Assembly (NCBI RefSeq): GCF_964340395.1
Contig: NC_135557.1
Span: forward strand, 6,633,716-6,697,715
Direction: 5' to 3'
Length of the DNA stretch: 64,000 bases
Source: Glandiceps talaboti
Lineage: Eukaryota > Hemichordata > Enteropneusta > Spengelidae
The notes under the pieces were generated by a model. The model saw only the letters and a list, made by a program, of their open reading frames with translations. It did not search any database and was not told the DNA's origin. The translations under genes were made by a program, and so were the position numbers. Position 1 is the stretch's first letter; every line of letters starts with the position of its first letter. Below are positions 24,171 to 37,558 of the stretch, piece after piece.

Positions 24171-24429
24171 CACTAGTAGAAAAAATAGTACAGTTTACGA
24201 CACTTTCCGTACTATAGTTCAGATTGAGTTCAATTCTGTACTTTTATGCTGATGAGGTGGACGTTTCTGTACTTTCCCATTAGCGCCTGTCTAATCGGAT
24301 TATACTCGATCTGAAAAATAGTTCAGATTGCGAGTCGGAAGTGATTTGAATACATTTGCATTTAGTTCAGAATATATTCATGAGTTCACCCCCATAACCG
24401 GGCAGTAAACAAATGAATATTCAAATCTA
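24171..24429 (+). mobile_element. 259-bp element, copy 1, inverted twin at 41905-42163
   Basis: Reverse complement of 41905-42163 over 259 bp with no difference found by eye. It starts CACTAGTAGAAAAAATAGTA and ends AATGAATATTCAAATCTA. There are no clear terminal inverted repeats or target duplication; internal AGTTCAGATTG blocks repeat. Near-identity against a much older background implies a recent insertion or gene conversion. Confidence 0.85.
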
Positions 24430-25440
24430 CCGTGCTTGCAATCAATACGTACATAAACGCTATACGTGTAGCTAGTGTATTCGATACATATGTATGTATA
24501 TAAGCAGGCTTATGATATGAACTACGTGGTTAGGACGTACGTAGATTGTAATATCACAGGGCTCATTTTGAAATAAATGTTCGTAGTACGCCTTTTCATT
24601 ATGCACTACATACCGCCACCACTAAACGTGTTTCACATTTCTACGCGTTTGATGCATAGTAATACAGATTTAGATGACATGACAATCGTTTCCAATAATA
24701 GTTTAAAATTGGGCCACAAATATTGCTAGTGTATGGAGCTTCTTAACAAACCTGACCGGCCAATAGCGTCAACAAACTCACAGTAGAGACGTGCTGACAG
24801 ATTTGAGTCTGTGGACATTATTTCTAGCTAAGTAAAATTGAGTGACTATTGGGAATATTATATGGCATCCATGTCGTCCATGTCGTCTATAGTTTCTGAC
24901 TGACCGTGTTATGTACAACGTAACGCTGAACGAAATACGGTCCATCAGGAATTAACTAGACTAACCTCTATGGGAATAGTATTCTTGTCCATGTGTCGTT
25001 TATAGAACAATTAAGTGTTAGGGTGTGATCTTCACAGTAATAAACAAGCCTTTAGAAGAACAACAGGTATTCACGCCTCAAATATCTTGGGCATCATCCA
25101 AATTACGATCATGAGCACCAAAGTAAAGGAAATACTTAATGACGTTCGGCATGCAGAACCCCTCCCCCTCCCCACGGGCCCGTACCTATGGGTACATGCC
25201 CGGCATCCATGTAACTGTTATATCACTCTACGTGACGATTCTGAGGGCCCTCATCTCTTATTCTCTTGTTTTATTTCAATTATACTCATAACTCCTGTTT
25301 TTATAGTATAACTGTACAATTGGCTTCGATCAGTGCATTCCAGATTTTCATGAGTCATGAGTGCACATTGCACAGATATCTGCAGAATACTTAAAAGGAT
25401 TATGGGTAATGTATGCATATGCGGGAAAAACAAACTGCTG
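24430..25440. other. Unassigned intergenic DNA
   Basis: A 98-codon plus frame at 25015-25311 has no recognisable domain. Confidence 0.4.
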
Positions 25441-25449
25441 TAAGGAGCA

Positions 25450-25603
25450 TAGTCTCGCTGCCAGACTCGAGACTATCGTCCCTAATCTGTTTACCGAGCG
25501 GCGCAGCCGCGAGAATAGAGGGGGACTGGTCCCGCTCTTCTCGCGGCTGCGCCGCTCGGTAAACAGATTAGGGACGATAGTCTCGAGTCTGGCAGCGAGA
25601 CTA
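25450..25603. mobile_element. 154-bp foldback MITE with 9-bp target duplication (MULE-like)
   Basis: Arms 25450-25514 and 25539-25603 are perfect 65-bp inverted repeats starting TAGTCTCGCTGCC, around a 24-bp partly palindromic centre. TAAGGAGCA flanks both sides (25441-25449 and 25604-25612). A 9-bp duplication and long terminal repeats are typical of Mutator-like elements. The arms themselves contain nested palindromes (AGTCTCG/CGAGACT, CCGAGCGGCGCAGCCGCGAG). Confidence 0.9.
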
Positions 25604-25612
25604 TAAGGAGCA

Positions 25613-26750
25613 CTGACTTTGCCCTCATATCTTCATCCCATTTTGCACTGAAGAAGTTTCACATGGCTCTCATATTTCATATATACTCTTTCTAAATATA
25701 TGGTGATGCAACATGAGTAAAAATAACTGGGGTTAACTAAGTTTGGTAGTCAATATAGCAGGTTTACCATCAAACTGACGCAAAATTTGTTTCAAATTTG
25801 TCTAGTAAAAACCGTTGGCCCAGTTGTCGATTAGGCTTACAAGTTACACAAAGCATGATAAGACACTGTGAATGGTGCAAATAAACAACGTGCGAAATGC
25901 CAAATACCAAATGCAAACAATACAAGCGAACAAAAGGGCCTGTATGCACTCTAATAGCCCGATATTTTGCCTAAAATCAGGCTCACATGTGCGAACGGTG
26001 TGTTTTTGACGTACCTAGTAGGCAGTGATGTAGATAATAGCCGGTTACCGGTCACAACGCCCAGCTATAACTTATAAGTATAACAGTTGTGGGACCGGCT
26101 TAGGAAAGTACTCAAACCTGACGATCATTGAACAAATTCTAAGGTTGGAAAATTAAATATGAGTTGCCCGGGAGTTCTAATAGCAAGTAAAATACCCAAA
26201 GTGTAAACAAAAAGATAAATTAATTCATAATTATTTGGAAAACATTAGACGATTACGCAGTAAAACAAGACTGGCCACGCTATCGCTAGCGAAAGCCTTC
26301 GAACTAGTTTCATAACGACCGGACGTTGAAGGAAGCGCGAAGCGAAGTGTGAGGTCAATGTGACGTCTCATGATGATGTATGATGCATCAACATGACGTT
26401 TACGTAGAGTTGCACTAAATGTTTTCTAAACTTCAGTGGAAAGAATTTTTGTCGATCAGACACTGACTATGTTTAAATTCTTAAAACATCTGAGAAAACT
26501 GAAGAGGGGAAGCAAAATGTGACACTGACAGACAAGCCAGACGTACGGCACATGTACAGAAGGCGAGGCACACCCTCTGATGCAAACTGGACAATTATCG
26601 TGCGTGTCACGTATAAGGCATCAGATGTAATACATGTAGCTAACCAAATATTCTTGTACTGCAGTCTTTCTTGTAACATGTATTGGAAATTGTCAGAAAC
26701 CTGATGATTTTATGACTGAATAAGTTTCGATACGGAGACGAGAGAGAGGG
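25613..26750. other. Unassigned intergenic DNA
   Basis: No gene recognised; overlapping short frames at 26473-26704 on both strands are unconvincing. Confidence 0.4.
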
Positions 26751-26756
26751 GGAGAC

Positions 26757-26919
<163 letters not shown>

Positions 26920-27219
26920 AGCGGAGACCAAACTAGAGTCGGTACTCACCCCACCACGACATATGCATTTTTGTGATTTTGAAACGATAAAGAATGTTAA
27001 TATGGATATTGGGACGATTGGAAATCGGACGATGTGAATCGTAATCGAATATCTCAGACCATCCACAATATATGTCGTGTTGACTTAGGCGATCCCAGAA
27101 ACCATTCTTAGTTTACCCCTTTCACATATATTATCAACCATGCTAATGTTTTGAAACAAATCTCGAATAACAGGTAATTTAGCGCTTGAAAGATGGCGAC
27201 GTCCATACCCCCCCCCCCC

Positions 27220-27410
27220 CGGCTGCACATATTTTAATATGCAATTATACATTACCCCCTCCCCATACACGTCAGAGAAGTACAGTATGGTACACTATAT
27301 GACACACTGTAAGCTAACAGTGGAAATCAACTTCAGTGTCCATACATATCAGACATAGAGATTTCTTTACAAATGGATGTGGGCTCATTGGGCTGTAACC
27401 TGTACTTGGA
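27220..27410. repeat. Dispersed repeat, copy 2 (partner 8285-8491)
   Basis: Same order of blocks as the copy at 8.3 kb, without the GA expansion. Confidence 0.65.
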
Positions 27411-27969
<559 letters not shown>

Positions 27970-27999
27970 CATACACTTATACAAATGTAAATTTACTTG

Positions 28000-28150
28000 G
28001 TAAACAACTGCTCCTGAGGTTTAATTTTGGTTCAAATCATGAGCAGAATATTCGGGGGCCCTTTCAGACCATCACAATTGTCATGCCCCCCTCCCTTTGA
28101 ACCTCAATTTTGTTCATGCCCCCCCCCCCCCGTAAATTCTGACTCCAGCA
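28000..28150. repeat. Dispersed repeat, copy 1 (partner 34285-34445)
   Basis: Shares ACTGCTCCTGAGGTTTAA-like sequence, TTGGTTCAA(A/C)TCATGAGCA and AATATT near GGGCCC with 34285-34445, same orientation. Confidence 0.6.
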
Positions 28151-28189
28151 TAATTTCAAGTTTATTCCGAGCTCGGTATTACAGGCATT

Positions 28190-29480
28190 CGACTAGAGTC
28201 TTTGTACCTCAAAGATATACAACAGTCCATTTCTGTACAAGGCATATCAGAAACCAAACATTTGCAGTGTGGAGTGTCACAAAACCCTGTGCTTGGTCCA
28301 CTCTTACACGCGTATGCTGTCTATACACATCACCACTTGGAAAGCTAATCCGACATCAAAATCTCAATATGCAACAACATGCAGACGACAACCAGATTTA
28401 CCAATATATTTCCCCAATCACATACGTCAACTACAGTAACTAAGATGGAAACTGTTGCACATGATATTAAACGACCCAAAATAAGCTAGTTTAATGATGG
28501 CAAAACCGAGGTCCTCCTTATCACGTCTCAGTTCAACAGGCTTCCTCGTCTCATGAACCACATCAACATGGGATCGTCTTCTGTGCAGTTAGTGGATTCA
28601 GCATGTACCATTTGTGTAACAATTGATGACCGTTATAACCTCAAGAAGCACATCTCGTTGACATGTAGATCAGTTCTTTTTCACCCCCGAACAATAGGTC
28701 GCATCATTGACAGTGGAGGGGGCCCCTCCACTGTCTATGGAAACTGTTGCACATGATATTAAACGACCCAAAATAAGCTAGTTTAATGATGGCAAAACCG
28801 AGGTCCTCCTTATCACGTCTCAGTTCAACAGGCTTCCTCGTCTCATGAACCACATCAACATGGGATCGTCTTCTGTGCAGTTAGTGGATTCAGCATGTAC
28901 CATTTGTGTAACAATTGATGACCGTTATAACCTCAAGAAGCACATCTCGTTGACATGTAGATCAGTTCTTTTTCACCCCCGAACAATAGGTCGCATCATT
29001 GACAGTGGAGGGGGCCCCTCCACTGTCTATGGTCGCATACGCCAGTATCTTACAAACGGAGTTTGTCAGAACCTTGGTCATGCACTTATATCATCGATAC
29101 CTGACTACTGAATGGCCCTTCTGTATGGGCTGCCAGCTAAAAACATTGTCCCTCTTGAACATGCCCAAAATACAGCAGCTAGGATTGTGCCAGGTACAAA
29201 GAAAACAGATGACGTCACATCGGTTCTTTCAATAACACAGTTTAGTTAGAAATCACACTGGCGTCAAGTGCAGTTACATAATATACCAGTAGGTAGGGCC
29301 TACATGTACATGTAGTCTCAGGTCACTACATTGTGGTCTGAGATGTAGTTTACACCACTATGACCTAAGAACTTGAACCAGGGCTGAGGAGAAGTGGTCT
29401 GAGGTTAAAGTTTTGCAGCTCTCGTTCAGCAATCTCAAAACATTTCAGCCTACTTCCCGTAATGAACACTTGTCAAGCAT
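28190..29480 (+). mobile_element. Non-LTR retrotransposon RT relic with internal 292-bp tandem duplication
   Basis: Plus-strand RT fragments: VCCLYTSPLGKLIRH then the catalytic box reading HADDNQIYQ (family FADD/YADD), DGKTEVLLITS, an IDDRYNLKKHISLTCRS block, IGRI, QYLTNG, HALISS, LLYGLPAKNI and AQNTAARIV. Stops and frameshifts separate them, and the first catalytic-box residue is H. The segment 28445-28736 is repeated at once as 28737-29028 (period 292) with no difference seen, so the duplication is much younger than the decay. Element type is jockey/CR1-like by recall. Confidence 0.8.
28445..29028. repeat. Tandem duplication, 2 x 292 bp
   Basis: Two apparently identical units inside the LINE relic. 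Each ends in a 27-base palindrome (28709-28735 and 29001-29027) followed by CTATGG, and the second unit starts at ATGGAAAC directly after it, so the breakpoint lies at the palindrome edge. Confidence 0.93.
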
Positions 29481-29631
29481 TTTTGTAGCTCCCATACTCA
29501 AAGACTACATATATGTTTATATACGACTCAAAATATAACACTGAAATTTACTTTGAACACGTTCAGTTTCAGTAGACCTATTAAAACCCAAAATCTCCAC
29601 TGTATAATTTAATATCGGTAATAGTTTACAG

Positions 29632-29990
29632 TCAAAAACTTTTAAATTTAGTTTTGACTAGGAGGTCCCCAAGTTTTGCAAGTTGACTCATGACCGCAAT
29701 CATTGCTTTACTCGCTTGAGCTGCAAGCGCTAAATACCATAGACCACTGCTTGACATAATCACGCCTAGATATTCATAAAAAGCGAACAACGTCGAGTTT
29801 ATGACCACCAATAACCACTTTTCAATTTTCTTAAGAATTTCATCTCTTAGTAAATACAATAATTTTAGTTTTGACATACATGTAATTTACTTTCAAAAGA
29901 CAATGTTAGAAACCCCTACCCCATTGATTCCTGTGGGAACATGCCTTTCGTGAAGAAAAAATGGTTACATAACATGTCTACAAGAATTGT
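29632..29990 (-). mobile_element. LINE RT fragment
   Basis: Minus strand: EKWLL, YEYLGVIMSSSGLW and LAAQASKAMIAVMSQLAKLG match the thumb-proximal part of many non-LTR RTs (KYLGV-x-(5)-G-x-W ... AxQAxKA). Only about 80-110 codons are preserved; stops upstream. Confidence 0.6.
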
Positions 29991-30750
29991 TGGAGAATGT
30001 CTATGTAGAATGCCACACTGATCCCATATCCACACCTTGAGTTTTATTTTTATTGTTCTTCAATGATCTCCTTCAAAGTAATAGTCTGGATGCCAATATG
30101 GTTTCTAACTAAACCACGTCTAGCCAAAAGCCCCTCAAATAGCACAAAAAGTTGTTCACCCAATCAGTGAAACCTAAATGTTTTGGTGATGTAAACAGTA
30201 TATAAGTAGCATCATGGGCTGACAAATATACCACATTTGAACATTACTGTCCCAATAAACACTAACTTTATGAGGGACTGTGTTATTGGTTAGAGTTTTG
30301 TGATTTATTAACAAAGACATGATGTTAATGACTGTGTGGGTGGCTGTAAATGAATTTTAAATTGCATCTCATGCATTTCAAGACTTCTAGAGTAACGACT
30401 CTGACTATACTTTGAGTGGAGGTATAAATGGTAATGATACAGTATAGGAACTAGACTATCAAAGTAATTACCTTGTCCAAAAGACTACAGTCGGATATTA
30501 ATCTCACCATTAATGCCTGAATTTATGTCTATCAAGGTGGATCTGATAAGATCATGGAAATCGAGAAACTTTCATCACTTTGGACTTGAGCATTGAATAC
30601 ATTTGTGAAGTACTCAGACCATGATTCATGTTTTTTTTTAGAGATTAATTCCACTAGATCGTCCACTAAATCGTCCACGAAAACAAATACATTCTATCAT
30701 TCCACCATGTCACTCAACAACGCGCATCGAATTCTATCACTTGAATTTCC
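29991..30750. other. Unassigned DNA
   Basis: No gene recognised. Confidence 0.4.
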
Positions 30751-30754
30751 GTTA

Positions 30755-30904
30755 TTTAGTCGTCTGAAGATCGTAACGGCCTCCGTACCATAACTTGTGT
30801 ACTTTGTGTAAATACAGCTCTACTTCTCAGTATTGAGCACTTTTCCTTCAGTTTATGACTTACCTCTTATATATATATATCACTATATATATATATATAT
30901 ATAT
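30755..30904 (+). mobile_element. Penelope-type tail, decayed ribozyme, (TA)n
   Basis: TTTAGTCGTCTGAAGATCG (30755-) matches the ribozyme at 13412, and the following GTATTGAGCACTTTT block matches that near 13832; a TA tract ends the unit. A plausible stem II exists but the GAAA position is altered. Confidence 0.45.
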
Positions 30905-31303
30905 TGCCATTGCTCGGTTGACGGCAACGCGGTCAAAGATATCGGGTTCTTTGCACAATACACGTGTATATAGAAATGATGTCCCTTAAATTTCCCCTCT
31001 TTTCATTCTTGCTCTTTTCAACTACAATATAGATTTTGATAATTTCCATAGGTCTCACGAGATATACTCTTCAAGGAAAAACAAGTTCGTGTCGGAGTTT
31101 GACACGAGAATAGTCTGTGCTTGGAGTAATTATACTGTCAGTATAATTTCTCAAAGGTATGTGTTATCGTGGAAGTTTAAACATTATTTATACTTTAATG
31201 GTGTTATAGATTTTGACCCAAGCTATGCATGCCACGGTCACAAGCTATATTGCGTCAGATCGATTTGCCAAACAAGTTTGCCAGAATTAACGCATCCCAT
31301 CAA

Positions 31304-31339
31304 ACCATGGACCCTCCACAAAGGTGGAGTGTCTATGGT
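31304..31339. repeat. ACCATAGAC-type hairpin (imperfect)
   Basis: Arms of 16 positions with two non-Watson-Crick pairs around a 4-base loop; ends ACCATGGAC / GTCTATGGT. Related hairpins at 28709, 33712 and 37523. Confidence 0.7.
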
Positions 31340-32499
31340 CAAACAAATGACAGGTCGCAGAAACTATGGTCATGGAAGTATGAACGTCGTTTATACTTGT
31401 ACGCCGTGACATACAATGAGCGCAGTGCCATGATTGACCGGATTATTCAGTGTCGACAATCCCAGTTAATATAATCCCAAAGGCAAACTTGTTTTATTTA
31501 CCACCTTGCCAAGCAACACAGGGTGGTGGCGAGGCGAAGTTGTAATGTACTGTCGCTTTGATATTCACGATTTTGGAAAGGAAATAGATAACATCGGGTT
31601 AGATCTTGAGAGTAAATAAGAAGAAAAGAAGAGTTAATTTGAAATCAGTGATAAACGAGTTGTCTATTTTTAAGAAACTAAATATAAGGAAAGCTATGGG
31701 TCCTGATAACATATGTGGTAGGTTACTGAATGTCTATGCATCGCAGTTAGCTAGTGTTTCCAGTAGATTGTTCAATTGGTCGTACAATGATCATACGATA
31801 TCAACCATTTGGAAAACATCTACCATCTGTCCGGTCCCTAAAAACTTCCAAGGCATCGTCCTGTAGCACTGACTTCCATTGTGATGAAATGCTTCGAGCG
31901 TATTTTACTTTGTCAAAACCCACAAAAACATTCACACCTTGACCCATACCAATTTACATATTAAAGTAATAGAGGTACTGATAATGCAACTCTCACATTA
32001 CTTCACGATGTGTATACACATCTTGAAAAACCAAGTTCATTTGTAAGACTATTGGTTATTGATTTTTCATCAGTCGTTAACAGAAGTCAACCAAACATGA
32101 TGGCTCATAAACTTAGTTATTTAAACGTTAACCCCAAACTCATCCTCTGGATAATGGATTTTCTTGTCAACCTTTCCCAGTTTGTTCGCTACCAAAAATT
32201 AAGTTCAGCCTTCCATTCAACATTTAGGGGTGCCTCACAGAGCACGATACTCTCACACAAACTATTTACACTTTACACAAATGACTGCTCATCAGGTACC
32301 GATACAAATCCACTTATCAAATATTCTGATAACTCTGCATTAGTTGACCTGTCAAATTCTGACCGTACTTATTTCGATGAAGTTGATAGGTTTGTTACTT
32401 GGTGTAAAGAAAACTACTTGGACGAAAGGTCGACTTTAGGAAGAACCCTAAAGTAGTGCCCGACCTTTTTATTGACAATGTTAAAGTTGAACAGGTGAC

Positions 32500-32835
<336 letters not shown>

Positions 32836-33319
32836 AACAGTCTTGGATAATAAATCAAATGTTAAGGCCAACACAGATTTCATTACCAAGAAATGTCAAT
32901 CTAGAGTTTACTGTCTACAACAATTGAGGGGCCTAAAATTTTGTAAATGCCAAGGTATTACAGACATTCTATCGGAGTTTTGAGTCGGTTTAACATTTTC
33001 TTTTTTGTGCTGGTTTGGTAGTCTAGGGACTAGCTACAAGAGTGTCTTGAACAAAATTGTAAATGTGTTTAGTAAAGTATTGAGTGAAAAGTAGACTAAT
33101 TTGAATGAAATGTTTACATCTCGTGTACAAAACAAAGCTGGGAAAATGGTAAATGACAAAGGCCACATTATGTCCCAACACTTTGAACTCCTGCCATCAG
33201 GGAGACGATTTCGTGTCCCTAAATTCAGAACAGTCAGAACCAAATCAAGTTGTGTGCCCACTTCAACTAAATTTTAAACCAAACTAAATAATTCTATTTC
33301 AAAGACATCTGCTCTGCAT

Positions 33320-33452
33320 TCCAGATTGGAAGAACCGCGTTTTTTTATTGTCTTTTTTAAGTTGATGACCATTTCTGGCAAGACTTCACTCACAATTTTC
33401 TCGATTTTACTGATTTTTCTTCTTTATTAAAAAGGTTTAGGGTCGGCACCGG
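33320..33452 (-). mobile_element. MITE family, internal fragment
   Basis: CAGATTGGAAGAACCG, TTTAAGTTGATG and TTTAGGGTCGGCA blocks match the full copy at 36573-36930 in the same orientation. Confidence 0.7.
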
Positions 33453-33533
33453 ATTTCTAGAATGGAAGCGTTTGGGGAGTTATGTGTGATTTATTTGTTG
33501 AGAAAGGTTCAAAGACAATAAATATCGCCATAA

Positions 33534-33574
33534 GGTGGCACTTGCCGTTCCAGTGAGGAACGACTAGTGCCACC
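33534..33574. repeat. 41-bp nested hairpin
   Basis: GGTGGCACT/AGTGCCACC outer arms (9 bp) with CGTTCC/GGAACG inner arms (6 bp) around AGTGA. Confidence 0.85.
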
Positions 33575-33711
33575 ACGGTAGTACTCGACAATTCGATGGA
33601 CCACGGCCAAGTCCGCCATTCACAATTTTCAAATCACTTGAAATAAAGCAATCTGGCAAAACTCGCCCATGTGCATTTACAATCTTGTCGCAACTAATTC
33701 TAGTAGGTAAA

Positions 33712-33739
33712 ACCATAGACCCTCCACCCTGTCTATGGT
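33712..33739. repeat. ACCATAGAC-type hairpin
   Basis: Perfect 9-bp arms ACCATAGAC / GTCTATGGT with a 10-base loop CCTCCACCCT. Confidence 0.8.
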
Positions 33740-34284
33740 AAAACCTAGTCGCATTCATAACTTTCATCGAGGGTAAGGTAATTTTAGTCATCAACTTCTA
33801 TAAAGTCCAAAATGAAACGATAAAACATGTACATTTTGGAAATTATCCCATGTATAATGCCAGATTATAAAGTGACAAAGAGTGGTTCATCTGAGTGGAT
33901 AGCTTAACCTCTTGACGATTTATAAACAATGGGAAATAGGCAGCTATCTTGATGTTCATTTTAACCTATTTTCCCGGAGAATATTTTCAGAACTGGTATC
34001 CAAATTACCAAGATCACGTTTTTCATATTTACTGATATGCCGCTTTAGTTATGGCCGGTTTTGTGGGATGTTTTGCGTGCACAATGTAAACCACAGACAA
34101 GGCATGTAAACTTCTACTTGCAAACCCGTCTATTTCAGGCTTGGCCTCTTACCACTCTTGGAGGAATTGTACTGACTCCTCCAAGACCACGTCTGACACA
34201 GTGGCCTGAAACCCATAGTCTATCGCGAGTATATTGTCTACCCTTCAAGAGACACACATTCTCTGCCAGTCACCCTTTTAAAAA
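33740..34284. other. Unassigned DNA
   Basis: No gene recognised. Confidence 0.4.
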
Positions 34285-34445
34285 TACGCTTGTTAAACGT
34301 CTGCTCCTGGAGTTAAATTTGGTTCAACTCATGAGCAAAATATTTGTACGTGACTCCGGGCCCCATTCAGACAATCCGAATTTTCACGCACGTCCCAATT
34401 CGTTTTTTTCCCGTGACAACAATTTTTCTCCTGAGCCTCCCCCTA
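34285..34445. repeat. Dispersed repeat, copy 2 (partner 28000-28150)
   Basis: Diverged partner of the 28.0 kb repeat; the plus frame at 34061-34456 is not a known protein. Confidence 0.6.
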
Positions 34446-36572
34446 CCCTAATCTAGTTCCTGACGACCGTATTCCAATTTTACACTACATCTTTACATAT
34501 TACGTATAGTCAATGTCATTACTCTCGTTGCCGATGTGTTGGCAATTATATACATGTATATATATAATATCCATAATCACAACATATTTCCTGCTCAAAG
34601 AAGAACTGTTTCAGCTTATTCCATTTCGATATAAACAGACAGAGAGTCCAGGGATAAAATACCCATGTACTACTCCTTATATTACTGGCTAGGTAATGTC
34701 AACCGTAAAATAATCCAAGCACCAGCGTCCCTAAAATCTGTGAAACAGTGTCGATATTACAGTATTTTGCTGACACTTATTACTTTCTGTAACTGGTCTA
34801 TATTTGTGATATCATGGTAAATATGCTTGGAATTTATGGCCTAACAAACCAGACATTACGTAGATTTGAATATTGAAGAAAATCAAAAACAAAAACAAGG
34901 CCATGGCCATGGCCGGTCAGGTACTGATATTAGTACTTTAGACATCAGTGGGGGTCACACTTGGTCATTGAAACTATATTGACCGACCAAAATTCTAAAC
35001 ATCACGGATAAATAATTTCATATCGAAATGTATGTACGGAGATTCAGGTTTTTAGACCACGTGGCTTTGACATGACATCATCAGCTAAATTTGCAATACG
35101 AAAGTAACGTAAAACATGGATGTATCTAGTAGGGAGCAAAGTCCGCATGTCTGTATGGATGTTTGAAGATTTACTATCGGTATATGGGAGGCATAGAGGG
35201 AAATATTTGAATAGCGTTATTTAACGTTACATAATTCATAACTGACTACTAAACTACCGTCAAGAGGATTGTTTTTGCTTCCATTTATCTGTATTAATTT
35301 TTTTAAAGGCAGTGATGGTGACTGCCAATGCCGGTAGTGAAAATATGGCCCGCATATTCTGAAGATTTTTGTATCATACAAGTTCAATGTTGTAGCTGAG
35401 AATGTGATTTATATTTATAACTCAGTAGAATGGGTACCGGTACTGATGCGAGGGATGTGAACCAACCTTTGTGTTGCGTGCTTTTTAATATCACCGTGTG
35501 TGTGTGTGTGTTGTTTGTTTGTTTGTTTGTTTGTTTGTAATGTAGATTCGTCGTTGATATACTGCTACTAGATCAGACCGTGGGTTATACTTCCATGATC
35601 AGAACATGACCAGACACAACTCTCCACGGCACCATTTTGGTTTTACAACTTTGATTACTTTGTTTTGAATAGCTTTTGTCAAGTTCTTGACTTTCCTGAT
35701 ATGACAATAAAGCAAGGGCGGTGAAATATTATTATAGTAGTCCTTCAAAAAACAAGACAATTTTGAAACTTTTAGTGGAAAATGTTAGTGAAGACACAGT
35801 TTACCCGCATAAATTAACTAACAAAAGACAAAAGAAATGTACACATGGTTCATTTTCTAGGTGTCGACCTCATGAATATGCACCAAGATTTAGAACCGAG
35901 TCAGCTTTAAATGCGTTCACACCTCCAAATCTGGTCTGGACAATATTGTCTGGGCTTAGTCACCCTTTTATGCGGACTACAGACAGGCCCTGGTGCGGAC
36001 TATTTCTGCCACCTATTAATGCCTGAAAGTCAAGTGGCATATGCTGAGGTTGTGTACAACCAGCAACCCATAACATTTTAGCAATCTACAGTTCTACCTC
36101 AGTATGGCTATTAGCCATGCTAGGTAGTTACTATAATGATTAATATAATGGTTGTCTTGGTAAAAGTTGTCGACCCCCCCCCCCAAAAAAAAAAAAAAGA
36201 AGAAAAAAAAAAGAAAAAAAGAAAAAAAAAGATCAACAAAACATTCTATGATATTGAAAGCGCTCCTGGCATGTAATTCCATAGAACAGTTTCCTGTAGG
36301 GAATGGCAGCGATTTCATTCAAACTCAAAGACAGAGATGTTGCTAACCAACGTGAACAGCCATAAAAAATTGTATGTGAATGAGTATGACTCTGAGATCC
36401 CGCTAACGGTTTCATTGTTGTCGGTCTAACCAGAGACACTGGAGAACTTCACTGTCTATGATCTAATCGTATTGCTCAGTGTGAAAACCGTGCAAAGCGT
36501 TACTATTTTGGCGTTGTATTTTCGCACATTTTTGGTTCACAAGGGTCCAATAATTTAAGCTTGAGTTAGGAA
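34446..36572. other. Unassigned DNA, (GT)n/(TTTG)n at 35497-35537, poly-C/poly-A at 36173-36230
   Basis: Only simple repeats recognised. A 101-codon plus frame at 35721-36026 (basic, no motif) is unassigned. Confidence 0.4.
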
Positions 36573-36930
36573 ATAGGCCTATTAAAAAAATTGTGTTGTT
36601 CCGATTAGGCAAAATAAATAAATAGGTGGGGTAGGTAGATTTATTTTTATTCATGTGCGAGTGTCTAATTCTGGTTTTCCATTTTTTCCAAATGATCTCT
36701 GTGTTATTGGCTTCTTTCCATTAGATGTACAACCATTACAGATTGGAGGAACAGTTTTATATTGTCTTTTTAAGTTGATGTCAGTTTCTGCATCCACTAT
36801 GTCTCGTGAGACTTCACAATTGTTGCGATTTTGTTAGTTTTTCAAGAACACGTAAAAAAAAGTTAAGGGTCGGCAGTGAAAAACTAGGTGGGTCGGGTAA
36901 CAGAAACCAAACAGTTATTTTTTAGGCCTA
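36573..36930 (-). mobile_element. MITE family copy 2 (inverted)
   Basis: Opposite orientation to the copy at 17340. Ends ATAGGCCTATTAAAAAAA-TTGTGTTGTTCCGATTA and TTTTTTAGGCCTAAGG. Internal blocks shared with the others; its plus strand carries a 60-codon frame similar to those on the minus strand of copies 1 and 5. Confidence 0.8.
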
Positions 36931-37520
36931 AGGCATAACGTAGCATATAAATCTACCCAACCTGCGCGAGCAAGATCTGCATCGGTCAATGTAATATTTA
37001 CATGGTCTATTACAATTTGGTAAAGTGTACCATTGTATATGCTTGTGCGAGACGTAAAAAACATCATGCCGTCTAATTGTACGAAACGATTTAGTCACTA
37101 TGGTTTTGAAGTCAGTGAGATAATGTTTGTGAAGTACCCGGTATCGTGATGTTATCGCTTGTATAGAAAAACCATCACTGAGGCAAAATCTCACTTTTAT
37201 CATCATTCATTTTTTAAAGTCTTCAATCATGCCAATTAAAAATATGGATACTGCAGTCATTTATGTGACTTTTTTTCCAAAAATGTTTATCGTGCATCTC
37301 GATTATATTTTTTTTCGTCTTCGTAACATCTTTTTTTTTATTGTGCCAAAAGTAGTAGCTACCACATATAGAACAGTGGAAAAATACCGAATGAGACTCA
37401 GAAATGTAAAATCATTTACTTCAATGTCCAAATCAAATGCGGACATCAGAAAATGATGCATGCACGTTGTGATGGACTCGTGATTAGCTCTAGTCCAGAT
37501 GCCAATTGGTATCTAACTAA
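36931..37520. other. Unassigned DNA
   Basis: Frames at 36928-37206 (minus) and 37229-37456 (plus) show no domain. Confidence 0.4.
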
Positions 37521-37522
37521 AC

Positions 37523-37558
37523 CATAGACAATAGAGAGGGTCCTCTCTATTTTCTATG
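37523..37558. repeat. ACCATAGAC-type hairpin
   Basis: CATAGA/TCTATG outer arms, one mismatch, then AATAGAGAGG/CCTCTCTATT inner arms and a 2-base loop. Confidence 0.8.

Noticed and set aside
24240-24275. CTGATGAGGTGGACG as a hammerhead core
   Set aside because: No GAAA follows on that strand and no stem III/I can be drawn; the GAAAC on the other strand is in the wrong order.
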